DNA of 64,000 nt from Dendronephthya gigantea (lineage: Eukaryota > Cnidaria > Anthozoa > Malacalcyonacea > Nephtheidae). Location: positions 3,700,001 to 3,764,000 of the forward strand of contig NW_021163012.1 in the NCBI RefSeq assembly GCF_004324835.1, in the 5' to 3' direction. Made by a program: the position numbers and the translations under genes. Shown in pieces: positions 46,213-58,269 of this stretch (the stretch's first letter is position 1; each line of letters begins with the position of its first letter). Under the pieces are notes generated by a model. That model saw only the letters and a program-made list of their open reading frames with translations. It did no database searches and was not told where the DNA came from.

Positions 46213-47879
46213 TATTTCTGAAAAGTACACAGATTGTCTGAAGAGAAATGATAAGCTTGATCTGTCGACAGGAAATAGAAAAAAAGTATTACAGAAGGAA
46301 TGGCCTGTTGTGTCAAACTACAGGTTGCTGATGACAATGAAGTTGGCTAAACTTCGCTAGGGTCGTCTCTCGGCATCGACACTTCTTCCGAAGCAAAGTA
46401 TAAATTCCGTTACAGTCTAAATGACTAAAATAAAAGCATATTGAAAGTTTCCAAGCTTCCAGCGGATCTTTTTTCGGTTAGATGACAGTTGAAAACCTTG
46501 GTATATGTGTAACTAATGTGTTGCTTTTTTCAAGATGCCATTTTCATGTCATTTTCGAGAAGGTAACTATGCCCCCCAATGACAAAAAGGGAAATGCCCT
46601 GGGAACGAAGTTGTATGCCCTTCGTTAACTTTGCAATTCCGCCATCTTAGCTTCAATCATTAATGAGGGAAAGTCAGAGAGCTAGCGTTCCAGTCTTATT
46701 TGGGTTGACTGTTTAGCGCTAATTACTCCAGCATGAGCGACGGAGTTGAAAATTCGCCTTTGTTTTTTTTTATTTTTTGTCGTCGCAAGTCTGTATTAAT
46801 GCCGCGAAATATACTAGTATTTGAAATGTGTATGTGATGGGATTTATCTACGTCACAGTTTTGTCTCCCAAGAGTTGTGGTGCACAGCTTTGGCTAATTT
46901 TCTGATGCGCGAATCGATTTCGCTCGCATGATACGGCAATTCCTCCAAGAAGAAAAAATAAACCATTCTCTTTTGATGATGTTGGATTAAGTTTAGATTT
47001 AATTAGGGCCAGACTATATTTAATACTTGTAGGTTCTTGTCCTATTTTAATAATATCGCTGCTATTTCGCCGTTTAACAAGATGATGTGGTCGTGCATGG
47101 GCGCGTTGACACGTCGTAGTTTGCACAGGATTGAAGATTTAATATAACTATATAAGCGCGAATTCCAAAGGCAAAGTGTAAGACTAAGTGAATGTATCAT
47201 GCGGTTTATTTACATTTTTGAACAATTGAACTTCTATACTTTTTAAAGTGCGATGTGCTTCTGAATTTCGCGATCGAACAACATTTAGGTTGGCAAGACA
47301 TCTAAATGAGTATGAACTGTATTGTTTATGTTCCGAAGCTTTATATTGAAGACTGGCACGTGCACGTCACGCCGGAGTTAACCCCAAGACAGGTGCGTCG
47401 TGTTTATAAATTCAACATGGCGTCGGGCCTAAGAAATTAGGGGACATTCGTTCAAATATGCTTTTTATTTTACATCCAAAACATCATCAATTTTATCGAT
47501 CTTTCACCACTGAAAATTTGAGATGCCTAAGTATGTTCCCGAGAAAGGATATTTTCACGATTAAAGTTGTATAAGAAAGTATATACTCCGGCACATCGCA
47601 TTTTAGAAGCTTAAAAATACTTTTTGCCGTTGCTATGATACAAGCTCTATACAAGCTCAACGCTGCTCTGAAAAATGCACTGAAAAACTGAACCGCATAA
47701 CATTTTATCTTCGGAATATTTCGGTAACGATCGTACTTCGGGACTCATATTGTATGGTATGAGTGGAGCTAGGATTTATTATGTGCATTTATTATATGGA
47801 CGAAGGTATTTTACTGAGAGTTGTCTGGAGATGAGAACATTCTTTGTCGGGCGGGACCCCTAATATTAATTCTACCCCC
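46213..47879. other. Intergenic; diverged repeat near 47300-47420
   Basis: Probable promoter of the propeller gene next to 46213. GAGTATGAACTGTATTGTTT and CGGAGTTAACCCCAAGACAG repeat the block at 37190-37290. No gene recognised. Confidence 0.4.
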
Positions 47880-48535
47880 TTAAATCTAACACATCAATTT
47901 TACTGTTAAAGATATCTTACTTGAAACATCTTCCATTTTCACTAATAACCCCCTAGTCTCTTTTCGGCACAACAAAAATATCCGAGACACAGTGGTTCAC
48001 AACTCTTCACAGCAAAACTCGTCAGAGCCCAATGGCACATTCCCCTGTGGCATTGGCCAATGTAAAACATGCTCTTTCACCGAATCTGGCACGTACTGTT
48101 ATTTTGGCTCCCAATTCACAGTTTTTCATCAGGCACCATTGCACATGCCTCTCGTCCAATGTCATTTATTGCATCTTATGCAGTTCTCTCTCATTTAAGC
48201 TACCCGCTACCACACCCACAGTAATATGACTTTCATTCTCTTTGTTTACATCAAAGCCGTTGTAAATAATTTTCGTTGCTGATCCGGCTTCCCTTATTGT
48301 GGGCTACCCATGGGCTACAATCAGGCGTCTCTTAGGCAACGTAATGTATCCTAATTTATTTTGATTTTTTGGTTTTTATTGGCCCATTTTATCACGTGTT
48401 TTGTGCCCATACAAAAAATGTGTGCTTCCCTATTAATTTTCATACTAACTCTCCTGACGAAGGCCCTCAGTTCGTTGAGAAGTATTCTTGTCTATATTAG
48501 GCAGTTGTTATACCACATTTGACGTAAAAAATAAG
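47880..48535 (+). mobile_element. Penelope-like retroelement remnant, 3' part
   Basis: A degraded coding stretch shows LVSFRHNKNIRDTVVHNS and GTFPCGIGQCKTC and, in another frame, TCLSSNVIYCILC. This is the order seen between the reverse transcriptase and GIY-YIG endonuclease of Penelope-like elements. The GIY-YIG part is not recognisable. The element closes at 48455-48535 with the terminal motif CTCTCCTGACGAAGGCCCTC and a TTAGGCAGTTGTTATACCAC tail, tying the dispersed terminal repeats to this family. Confidence 0.75.
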
Positions 48536-48564
48536 TTGAACCGTAAAAAATAAGCGAACCGTTA

Positions 48565-49010
48565 AAGTGTATAAAATTATGAAATGTCACAACGGTCTCC
48601 ATTGTTTTTATAGATTATTTTATTTCATGATTCTATATATTTTTTAATATTTTTTTTAATACGAAATTTTGAAAATTGAAAATTGAATGTGCTTTCAAAA
48701 AGTATCCTCGTTGAGGTGATTTTTGTCAACCGGAAGTTATGTGCATGTGACGTCACATTATGGATCAAATTACTCTTGTGTTGTTTTTATATAAGCGTTT
48801 ATGTAAACAGATAAAGTTAGACAAAGTAATCTGTTTATTCTTAATGTCTGAGTCCGACACTTTAGAAGGCACATCTTTTTTTATTCTCAAAACTTCGTTA
48901 AAAAACGTGTTAAAAAAACGTTAAAAAATTTATTAAATCGTGAAATATACAATAATCCATAACAACATTGCATGAGACGGTTGTGACATTTCATATACAC
49001 TCTAACAATA
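48565..49010. repeat. Foldback element of about 445 bp
   Basis: AAGTGTATAAAATTATGAAA and TGTCACAACGGTCTCCATTG at the left are inverted as CATGAGACGGTTGTGACATT and TCATATACACT at the right. The interior is AT-rich and non-coding. Confidence 0.7.
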
Positions 49011-49580
49011 TAGGCTATAGCATGATACAAGTCGATACTGCAATTTTAATGATAAAAAGGTTTTCTTATTACAAAATATAGGTCAGGACGGATTTTGCGA
49101 TGCAGAAATGCCCAAACTGCATTTGTATTATTAGCATGTTAAATTCTTAAATTTTTCGACCAAGAAAAATTCCGGGCCGGCCTTTCAAACTTAAGCACCT
49201 TGTGGAATACGTACGTTCGCGAGATCTTTCTGTCAGGCAATAATAAAGATTAAGCTGAATTACGTAATTCGATGCATTCTTTAAATAGGAAGCTATTTTA
49301 GAGCATATTTGTAAAGTTCAAGAGTCTTGAAATCCCTTATCTAAGTTTTATCAAATTCGTAGCTGAGACACATACGCTTTTGGCTGTTAAAGCAGGAAAG
49401 TTTAAGGTGTCGGCTTGTATTCGTCAATATATACGATCCAGATGCATGCATATATATAATGTTTTTATTTGGAAGGGCGAATAAAATTACATACTAAAAG
49501 TATAGGTTAACATCTCCTTCGTTGTTGGATGAGTCGAATGAAGCATATACTTTTAATTTTCCTCGTAAATCGTCTGGTAA
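49011..49580. other. No gene recognised
   Basis: AT-rich spacer between two foldback elements; no supported frame on either strand. Confidence 0.35.
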
Positions 49581-50086
49581 TAGAGACCTTTAGCTTGACG
49601 TTTACGGCAAACGCCAAATCGCTAACAAAGTTTGTGTTTTAACTCCACTATCTTTAAGTGGGTGGCGATTTCGCTAAATTACAAACGTTCTGCATAAAAC
49701 TTGTGATGTTCAACAGTAATGTAAGAAAGCAAAAGACTATTTCTGATGTATTTAGAAAAGCAGCAAATTCAGCTTTGCCGTATGTGTTTCACGTTTGCCG
49801 TATAAAATTTATTGCTTGAACGTCTGCATACACCATCAGCCGTTCAAGCATTAAAATTTATACGGCGGACGAGAAACACATACGGCAAAGCTGAATTTGG
49901 TGCTTTTCTAAATACACCAGAAATAGCCTATTGCTTTCTTACATTACTGCTCAACATCACAAATTTTATGTAGAACGTTTGCCAATTTAGCAAAATTGCC
50001 GCACACTTAAAGATATAGTGAGGTTAAAACACAAACTTTGTTAGCGGTTTGGCGTTTGCCGTTAACGTCAAGCTAAATGTCTCTAA
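49581..50086. repeat. Long foldback element of about 506 bp
   Basis: TAGAGACCTTTAGCTTGACG at the left is inverted at the right end, and matching blocks continue to the centre (GTATAAAATTTATTGCTTGA against TCAAGCATTAAAATTTATAC). Arms are about 240 bp. A diverged relative lies at 3890-4185. Confidence 0.85.
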
Positions 50087-51385
50087 TATAACCACGGAAT
50101 ACGACTGAAAGGCGTGCAAGATGGATTACGGATTAATATATAAAATACGCATTTTTAAGACTTAACAAGGCAATGAAACATCAGTTAACGATAAATGTAC
50201 ATTCATGCATGGACTAAATTAACTTGGCAGTCACAATAAAAAAAAATTCGTTAGCTATTTAAAAATAACAGTGCCTTTCGCATTAAAGAACCTTAAAAAT
50301 TTAGTTTATAAAAATTTTAAAAAAACCCTACCTTAACTACAGTGTTGCTTTATGATATATGTATATAAAGTTTTCCTTCGTCTCCCAAACTCCGATGTCT
50401 GTTAAGGATAGAAAAGGCGTATACTAAAATAAGGGAATACGTGCAGTTGTATTTCATAACTCTGCTTAATTAGACACGTTCTTAAGAGTAAAAGCGCTTG
50501 AATACTTGAAATAAAGTTTTTAATAAAACTTTTCTTTGGAAACACACTTGAAATATAAAGAAACAAAATTTCAAACGTTTTATCCGCTAGCACCTGAGCA
50601 CCATGCAACCCGGGGGCCTTTTTCCAAATACTGTATGTAAACCAACGTAAGGCACGAACCTGCCGTCAAAGTGATTTACGTTAAAAAAACAGCAAAACAA
50701 GAATCAGAAACTAAAGATATTAAACAACACGTTTAAAAAAAACTTTCCAGCAGTTTGCACCTGTCATAATAACAATAATAATTCCACTCCTTGAAGCGGC
50801 GCCTCCTTTTCTTTAATCAATAAGCTTATATCCATAATTATGCAGTCATTGACATTGAACACATGCAGTTGTAATTTAAACCTACAACGGGTTAACATTG
50901 GTAATATAAACTGAGGCTATACTACAATAATCAATATAAATTGATTGTAATGTCATTACAATAGTTCGTTTAAAAAGACTATTGAATTTGCATCGGTGAA
51001 GAAAAATATAGTGATGTTCGTATGCATGTCAAGCATTTTGTTTATATGTAGGCACTAAATTCTATTTACCGCCCGCCAATTACAGTTGGGAATCGATCTC
51101 TGTTGCCATAGCAACGGTGCTAGACACGAGTTCTGACAAGGTTTCAGCTGTAGATTTGTTTTTTGTCTTTTGGCCATACACTTGGACGCTCAATTTCCCT
51201 ATTCAAAATGTCAGTTTATAACTGTTTCAATAAGCGGTATCCAACCACCTTATAATTATGGCTAAACTTTTTTGTATATAAGCATTCGTTTATTGGATTG
51301 AGATCGACTGTGAGAGATATGGGCCTTATAGCGCAGTTTAAATGAACTATAATGCTTATGAATATCACGAATAATATATAGCTTG
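50087..51385. other. No gene recognised
   Basis: AT-rich sequence with small homopolymer runs; the 68-codon minus-strand frame at 50402-50608 has no domain or splice context. Confidence 0.35.
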
Positions 51386-51680
51386 AATAGAAATATTACA
51401 GCTTTTTGCAAGCTACCGTCTGTAAACCTGAAGTTTCTATCACGTCTGTTTACGTTTCAAACTTTTAACTTTAATCGAAAAACGTCAAATGTTAAACTAT
51501 AAACCAATCAGGTTACACTGTGATATTTCCAAAATAATATCACAGTGTAACCTGATTTGTTTATAGTTTAACATTCGACGTTTCCGCTTAAACCCAACGG
51601 TTTGAACGTAAAGAAACATGATAAAAACTTCACGGTTAATGGTGGCTTGCAAATAGCTGTAACTCCTGAAATGAATATTT
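51386..51680. repeat. Foldback element of about 295 bp
   Basis: ATTACAGCTTTTTGCAAGCT at the left and its inverse AGCTGTAACTCC-type end at the right; inner arms AACTATAAACCAATCAGGTT and CACTGTGATATT form a near-perfect hairpin around CCAAAATAATATC. Confidence 0.78.
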
Positions 51681-51810
51681 AGGAGTTTGCTATAGAAAGA
51701 CTAATTTGTGCTGTAATAAGGCAAATTCAATGTAAAATGTTCCATTTATCTCGTTTCATGCATATCACTATTAATACGCCAACCAGGTACACGCAACGCT
51801 GTGCATTTTG

Positions 51811-51926
51811 TGTCATAAGAATTTTTTATGAGATATTAAGAACTTACTGACTGAGAGTGAGGTCTGTACGGTAAAATATCCGTACAGACCGAACAATCGA
51901 AGTCAGTAAGTTATTTGTTATATGAC
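51811..51926. repeat. Short foldback
   Basis: GTCATAAGAATTTTTTATGA and ACTTACTGACT with GGTCTGTACGG are inverted as CCGTACAGACC, AGTCAGTAAGT and TTATATGAC. Confidence 0.7.
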
Positions 51927-52704
51927 TTTAGAAATTTATGAGTTTAAATTTTAGAACGAATTGCTGTTGTTTTTCCCGAGGGCAATAAAAATTGGGCGTA
52001 TTGCCCGTGGGCAATATGGGAAAATCCCGCCTCGTCAGCAGCCAATCAAATTGCAGGATTTACAAAAACAAATACTAGTCATATAATAAGAGTTTTTATT
52101 ATGATTAAATTCAATAAATTTGTACCTATACAGGGTGTATAAAAATTGGTATTCCAACTTCAACAGGGGTTGTTACGTTCGCCGGTGAGAACGAACAAAA
52201 AATGAGAACAGTGTTGAGCATTTTTAAACTTTAATGAACCATAGTAATTTAAACTTAATAAAATGTTTTAACATTATCCTATTTCTTACAGTCGCAACAA
52301 TGGAAGCGTTCCGAAAAATATCGAGTAATTCATTTGCTCAAATTTATCAGTAATTGGCATACGGAGCTCATCAAATTATTCAATTATTTGAAAACTCCTA
52401 ACTTCCGGTTTCGAATTGTCCAATCATACTGATGCGTCTATTTATTTCATTATCCAATAAGATTAGACAGTAATCAACTCGAAACTTTCGGAACCCTTCT
52501 ATTGCCGCGACTGTAGTAATAACTTATCTGGTGTGAGTAACTTATAACAGTACTGTCCAGAAATAATCTAACACTGCGGTTGCGGTTCGGTTATAACACC
52601 GCGTTTTATAACTGGTAACTGGTAACTTTGTTATAACTGGTAACTTGAACAGGAATAGCTCTGTAGTTAGAAATCCATGTTGACGGCTTAAATTAGCATC
52701 ATCA

Positions 52705-53605
52705 GGGGCCGGTTGTTCGAAAGGTGGATAAGTCGCTATCCAACGGATAAGTCGCTATCCAACGGATAAGTTTTATCCAGCGTGTGATTTGCGTTGCACG
52801 AAGCTTGGATAACTTTATCCAGCGGATAAAAATCGCTATCTACCGGATAAATTTATCCAAGTCCGGAGTGGTTTAAATCCACTATCCAGTGGATAAATTC
52901 AAAGATACAAGGTAACACTGTAAACATTTACACAAAATAGGACAAAAATGTCATATTCCTGTTACTGTGTTTCAACAAACGAATACACATCATGATTGTA
53001 TTCACTATTAGAAATGTTTTCGAAGTGCAATTTGTCGCAGCAGCGTTTCACGTTGCCTACACATTCCGTTCCGAGCGGCGATTTTTTGGAGATCCTCGCA
53101 TTTATAACAGGCGGTAAATATACTATACGCTTTTAATCAGTTTATAAACGCGAATATCCAAAGAAAGATTCAACCTATTCCAAGGAAACTTGCTAATATC
53201 TAAGTAATTTCATTCACGAACATTAGAATAGTGTTCCTAAATTTGCTATGGAAAATTGCAATGTGTTTAATTAATAAAATCACTATGATGTGAAGTGCAA
53301 AGTTCGAGCAAATCACTTGTTCAAGTCTTTTCCATTCAGTAACTATACTCGAGAATTCGTAATGATTATGAATTCAATGTTGTAAATGCTTAGCAACAGC
53401 TGACGTTGTGGTACGAAATTTCAGGATAATCCTGTTTACTTTCGGCAAATTTTAACTTATCTATTGGATAGCTATCCACTTCACTATCCACGCTTCGTGC
53501 AACGCATTTTTATCCAATGGATAACTATCCACTGGATAGCAGATTTATCCGTTGGATAGGACTTATCCGTTGGATAAGTTATCCATCTTTCGAACAACCG
53601 GCCCC
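52705..53605. mobile_element. Large GGGGCC-family TIR element with subterminal repeat arrays
   Basis: GGGGCCGGTTGTTCGAAAG and its inverse close a 901-bp element. Just inside both ends lie arrays of GGATAAG and CTATCC motifs (for example CGCTATCCAACGGATAAG twice in tandem at the left). Subterminal arrays like this are usual transposase-binding regions. No transposase frame is left. Confidence 0.78.
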
Positions 53606-53824
53606 AAGTGTATAGCTCGGTAAATTTGCCTTCTTGTTGGTCTTTGGTATTTCTTTACACTGTGTTGTTATTCACGCTAATGCCTTATGAATAATGCTCA
53701 AATAAATAATGCTCGTTGCGCGACATTTTTCCCTTACAGCGTTAATAAGCAAATAACCGCGGGTTGAAGCGAGTAAACAACAACAAATCGGTTTGCCCCA
53801 AACCAAGCTATGCTCCGTTACGTT

Positions 53825-54236
53825 AGCCACGTTTACACTTCAGGCCTAGACCTCACCTGGACCAGGTTTAGGCCAAGTCTAAGTATATGTGCTACGTTCA
53901 CAGTGTCTTCCTTGTTGATGATATCGGATAGCCAAAATAATTGAGAAAATAAATGAGAAAGACCCAAACCTATATTATTATTATATATCATACTATTAGG
54001 TTAAAAACTTGTCAGGACTAGGTAAAGCCTGTTCACATTACCAAAATCGTGGTCCAGGCTTGGCCCAGCCTGCCTTTTACTGTCGACCTGGATTCTGTGG
54101 CCTAGACCAGGCCCAGGCCAGGTCTAGGCCGAATAAACAATGTTCACATATGTAAGCCTATAGGCCTAGTCCAGGCCAGGTGTAGGCCTATAGGCCTGGT
54201 CCAGGCCAGGTCAAGGCACGTAGTGTAAACGCGGCT
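53825..54236. mobile_element. Harbinger-like element with GGCCTAG-rich core
   Basis: Ends AGCCACGTTTACACT and AGTGTAAACGCGGCT, flanked by GTT on both sides (53822-53824, 54237-54239). The termini match the AGCCCCGTTTACA family, but the interior consists of tandem blocks such as AGGCCTAGTCCAGGCCAGG instead of the GGCACGGCTAAAA core. Confidence 0.78.
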
Positions 54237-54481
54237 GTTGTTGGTTTGCTGAACGACGTTTTCCGCAACTATTTCCTTACTCATGAATTAAAGGTTAACT
54301 AAGTTACTAAGGTTCATTGAATATATATAATATTATAATATTATAATTACATGATAATACGGTATAGAATCTTTCTACATGTTTTATTCCAGTATTTAGT
54401 TTGAATTCTATTCGATATAAACTTTGCATGCTTAATAATTTATTTACACAGAGCCCTTCTGAAAAGCACTAAATTAGTTAT
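54237..54481. other. Spacer; nothing recognised
   Basis: AT-rich sequence with a TATAATATTATAATATTATA tract near 54330. Confidence 0.3.
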
Positions 54482-54788
54482 CTCCTCCGCAGGCGCTAGG
54501 GAGATTTCGGAAAATGGAGGTTACAAGCGAGAGCGCCTGCCAACCTTTTCAAGATGGCGGATGCCATAAATCAAAGGGTCATATAATCGACAAGAAAAGC
54601 AAAGATAACAAAATTTTTGGCATTCTCCTGCTCAAACATTATATAATTAGAAAAGATGATGAAATTTTTCTAATCGGAATTAAAAACAAAATGTTCTTTT
54701 CCTGCGTCTCTCGCTTTCGTTTATAAATTTCTACCCGCAAAATATCACCGCCCGCCATATTTGCCCGAAATGGGCCTGCGGAGGAAGT
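54482..54788. repeat. TIR element, about 307 bp
   Basis: CTCCTCCGCAGGC at the left is inverted as GCCTGCGGAGGAA at the right; inner CGAGAGCGCC and GTCTCTCGCTTTCG blocks are loosely inverted. The 70-codon frame inside has no family match. Confidence 0.6.
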
Positions 54789-55109
54789 AGGAAATGTGGT
54801 ATGCACGAACTCATCTTGTTCTCAACTATCCTGCAACTTGCTTGGGATGTATATCCAATATTGATTGCGGTGAAACTTTAATTGCTTCTACTTTTCTTAT
54901 CTACGTGTTTATGCACTACAATTTTATCTAAACAGACAAGCTTCCTGTAAATTATATGTTGTTGCAATAGTGCAGTTTGTTTTATTGTTTAATCTAACAA
55001 TCTTGGTGGCCATTAAATTATAATTCTTCAAAAAGATATTGTTCGTAGTTAAAACCCTTGGCTCACACCTTGGCTCGATTCATAAATCAAATATTACAAC
55101 TGCATTAAG
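54789..55109. other. Spacer; nothing recognised
   Basis: AT-rich sequence directly upstream of the helicase remnant. Confidence 0.3.
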
Positions 55110-56190
55110 GGGAAAATAATTCAGGACCGATTCAGTTAAAGAGTTCGGAGAGCTATGTGAGCTCTCATCGCCACAGCACTACCATTATTCATAAAGAAGC
55201 TAATGCAAAGCCTATGCAGGGACTCAGACGCGAAGATCATCAGTAAAAATGCGAATAAAAAATGTTTTTCTGTAGAAAATGATTCGGCTTCCCAATCACT
55301 ATGGAACAAGTATCTATGGAGAAGTAGTAGAGCCAATTGCACAAAAGCTGTTAGAACAGCAGGAAAAGTATCGAATGAAAATTGTGTACCTGAAACTAAA
55401 ATACTGTGGCTATGCCTATCAATTGTTTAATAAGCTGTTGGAGAGTCTCAGCCGGTTTGTTGAAGATAATAAGGAACCTTGTAGTCGATTGTTTGCCCAG
55501 TTTCATGCGCCATAAATATAATATGTGAAAGTGAGTATATTAAATGAGATAAAAAAGGAGTCATCAAGAATAAGAGTTTTATTTGCAACTACTGTGCTTC
55601 GAATGCATGGGTGTGAATGTCCCCCATGTGTCCACAATTACTCACATAGGCCCTCTATCTTCACTCGAGGAATTCATTCAAGAAATAGGGAGAGCTGGTC
55701 GCAGTGAAAGAAAATCAAGTGCGGTATTGTATTCATAACAATTTAGACATTGCAAAAAAACAAGAATAATATTGATGACTCTATCAGAGAATATTGTACC
55801 ACTACAACTATTTGTCGCCGCAAAATACTACTAAATTATTTTGGATTCGAAAGAGTTGAACAAGAAGAGTGTTGTGTCGTTTGTAATGGGAGCTTAGCTG
55901 AGAATGCAGGAAAAGTAAGAGACATCCTAGATGTATGTGTTGAATTATTTTATAAGGATGCGAAGGCAATTATTAAAACATATATTAATAATGATGTAGG
56001 ACATTTTGGTGGCCTTATTAATTATGGCAATGATGACTGCAGTGATCTAGTAGAAAGGATTATGGATGGGATATGCTTTATTGAAATTGAAAGAGAGTTA
56101 AGACACTTACTTCACAGTTATGATATCTGGGATGAACATTGCTCAAAAGCTTTATTTCAACTGATTACAAAATGTGCACCAACCATTTAA
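55110..56190 (+). pseudogene. RecQ-like DNA helicase remnant, C-terminal half
   Basis: Helicase blocks follow in RecQ order but in different frames: KEFGELCEL; SIYGEVVEPIAQKLLEQQEK; KIVYLKLKYCGYAYQLF (motif IV region); RLFAQFHAP; RVLFATTVL (motif V region); then SIREYCTTTTICRRKILLNY with a Cys cluster (EECCVVCNG), as in the RecQ zinc-binding region. The last 146 codons (55750-56190) are one open frame ending CAPTI. At least three frame changes and internal stops separate the rest, and the N-terminal ATPase motifs (Walker A, DEAH) are absent. It is a broken gene, possibly from an expanded helicase family. Whether it travelled with a mobile element is unknown. Confidence 0.75.
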
Positions 56191-56479
56191 AGGTGCTCTA
56201 AATGGAATTAAATCTTTCCTTTGGAGTGGTTGGACAAGCAAATAAAAGCGAGACAGTGACACTCCAGGTATTCCATATAAATTATTTATCATGTGTATCA
56301 TTTACATAGAAATCTAAAAATAATCTATAGAAAAACAGATGTAACACCGCCTTGAGTGTCTTGCTCGATCCAAATTTCTGATACTGATCTGAGTGTAAGT
56401 GTTCTAAATGTATTGTCATTGAACTGAGAATTGACTGTTCATTCACTAAATATGTACTTTGTCCTTCGCACCTGTCATG

Positions 56480-57409
56480 ACCACATGAAGTCTCAAGGAT
56501 TTGTTCTTGGGAATATCGATGTGAAATTGATGACCAGTGGGCAAATGTAGCAACAGTTTGGCTGCATCGCAGTCTAAGATTAGTTTCATCGTGTCGGCTT
56601 AGTCAGATTTACCAAAGTACTGTCTTTTGTAAATGACCCTTGTTTCCGCATTTCCTGAGCGCCCCTGGACCCGAGTGACCGGCCATTTGAGCCAGGGCAA
56701 GTCCTCACACGAAAATTTATTAGGTGGTTGAAAATCACCTTCCAATATTCCAATAAACACCCAAAAGTTATCTAAAAGCGACTCTAACTTCAACTTTATA
56801 TTCACACTTTTTTGCCGAGGAATTTTTTTTACCAAGAACATATTCATGTCCACTAGTTCCATCATGAACTGCGACTTTCCCGTTTTCCTCAAAAGTGACT
56901 CCTGGGCTGTGCAAGTTGAATTTCTCGCCAGACACAATCTCAAGTGGGAAGAATTCATCGCTCAAGCCAAGATCTCGACAAAAATGTGGAGATTCTTGAC
57001 ATGATCTTCAGGAAGTTTAGGAACTGCTGTTGGATTTTCTGGAGTCGTTTTCGCTCGGAGATAATCCAAAATCAGGCTAAAATATTGCGGAATATATTCA
57101 AAACATATACAGCACCATCTTTTTCACGTTTGTGACCCACTCCCAAGCGACCGCTAAACATTGTAGCTAGAAAACAGTCTTCAGCCTGACAAAGAGTTGA
57201 CTTTTCGGTTGCCAATTTTTGTCCACCAACGTTTAGATGAATGTTATCATCGTCTTTCACTTCGGTGGCTTGCTTTCGTTTCTTTCTTCGAAGGACACTT
57301 CGACTTCCGCTTTCACTTTTGAGAGCTCGCTTTGGATAATTTTACTGCATTCATTCTGAAGTCGCTTAGCTAACTCGTCGAACGTCGGCAATAGATCCTT
57401 GCTACTTAT
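56480..57409 (-). pseudogene. KCTD-type BTB / SPRY-like pseudogene, paralogue of 58270-59337
   Basis: Blocks NIHLNVGGQKLATEKSTLCQ, FNLHSPGVTFEENGKVAVHD, FWVFIGILEGDF and a C-terminal block near 56500 parallel the intact neighbour, but they lie in several frames. The position of the start codon reads ATA (57409-57407) before SSKDLL. Its N-terminal part (DELAKRLQNECSKIIQSELS) is a plain helical segment, unlike the LDEQ heptads of the intact gene, so it comes from a different paralogue or has diverged there. Confidence 0.8.
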
Positions 57410-57884
57410 TTTTGGCTCGTTGTTAAGTCGACAGAAATGCTTTTCAACTCCGGTTTAAGACGGTAACGCCTGTTTAAACGCTCGCAACGAAATATATTGC
57501 CAACTAGCTTGGTTTTAGTCAAGGCTTTATTTATTATAATGCAAATACGATAGAAAAAATGAAGGTAACAGCGGGGAGCTTCTGTAAGTATTAAACTTGG
57601 CAAGACGCTTTACAATTGCCTAAAAATACAATACACACTTTCGCCTCATAATTGTTAGATTTCGGTCCTTCGATCCATTACCATTGTACGAAAGCTATTG
57701 TACGAATGATTACGATTGTTGTGCCTTTCACTTCGAAATCACTGGATGTCAGAAAAGCTTGCTTTAAAAATACCAATTAATCTGATTGTACGTTTGCCTG
57801 TAATAATATTAAATTTGACAATTCATTAATATACGTATATTTCGTCATTTGCACGAAACATGTCTACATTCAATTTCTAGTTTT

Positions 57885-57995
57885 TGTTCTTGAGAATATC
57901 GATGTGAAATTGATGACCACTGCCAGGGCAAATGTAGCGACATGCAGTTTGGCTGCTACAAAATCTAGGATTAATTAACCTCGTCACCTTGTTAA
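57885..57995 (-). pseudogene. Third fragment of the BTB / SPRY-like family
   Basis: GAGAATATCGATGTGAAATT with GATGACCACTGCC and GCAGTTTGGCTGC repeats the 3' coding end of both neighbouring copies. Only about 110 bp remain. Confidence 0.7.
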
Positions 57996-58269
57996 GTTAT
58001 TTCTGGACAGTGCTGTGATGTAAGTTCAATTATTGCATGAAGTATTATATAACTAACTAACTAACTAAATCATCATATGATATTGTATATGGGAATTATG
58101 AATCAAATATACATAATTGTTTCAGAGCAACAGCTAAGTTTCGACGCTGAACCAGTTTTTACGTGAAAAAAAGAATGTTTGCCGATCAAACTGTCAAAAG
58201 TTTCAGTGAAGTTACCAGATTATATCTCTATATCTTATTACAGACTTGTTCATTAATTGCACTATTCGT
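57996..58269. other. 3' flank of the KCTD-type gene
   Basis: AT-rich, with a TAACTAACTAACTAA microsatellite near 58050; probable 3' UTR. No gene. Confidence 0.35.

Noticed and set aside
46848-47126. 92-codon minus-strand frame upstream of the propeller gene
   Set aside because: No domain, no good splice borders and no sign of a signal peptide; could be chance in AT-rich sequence.
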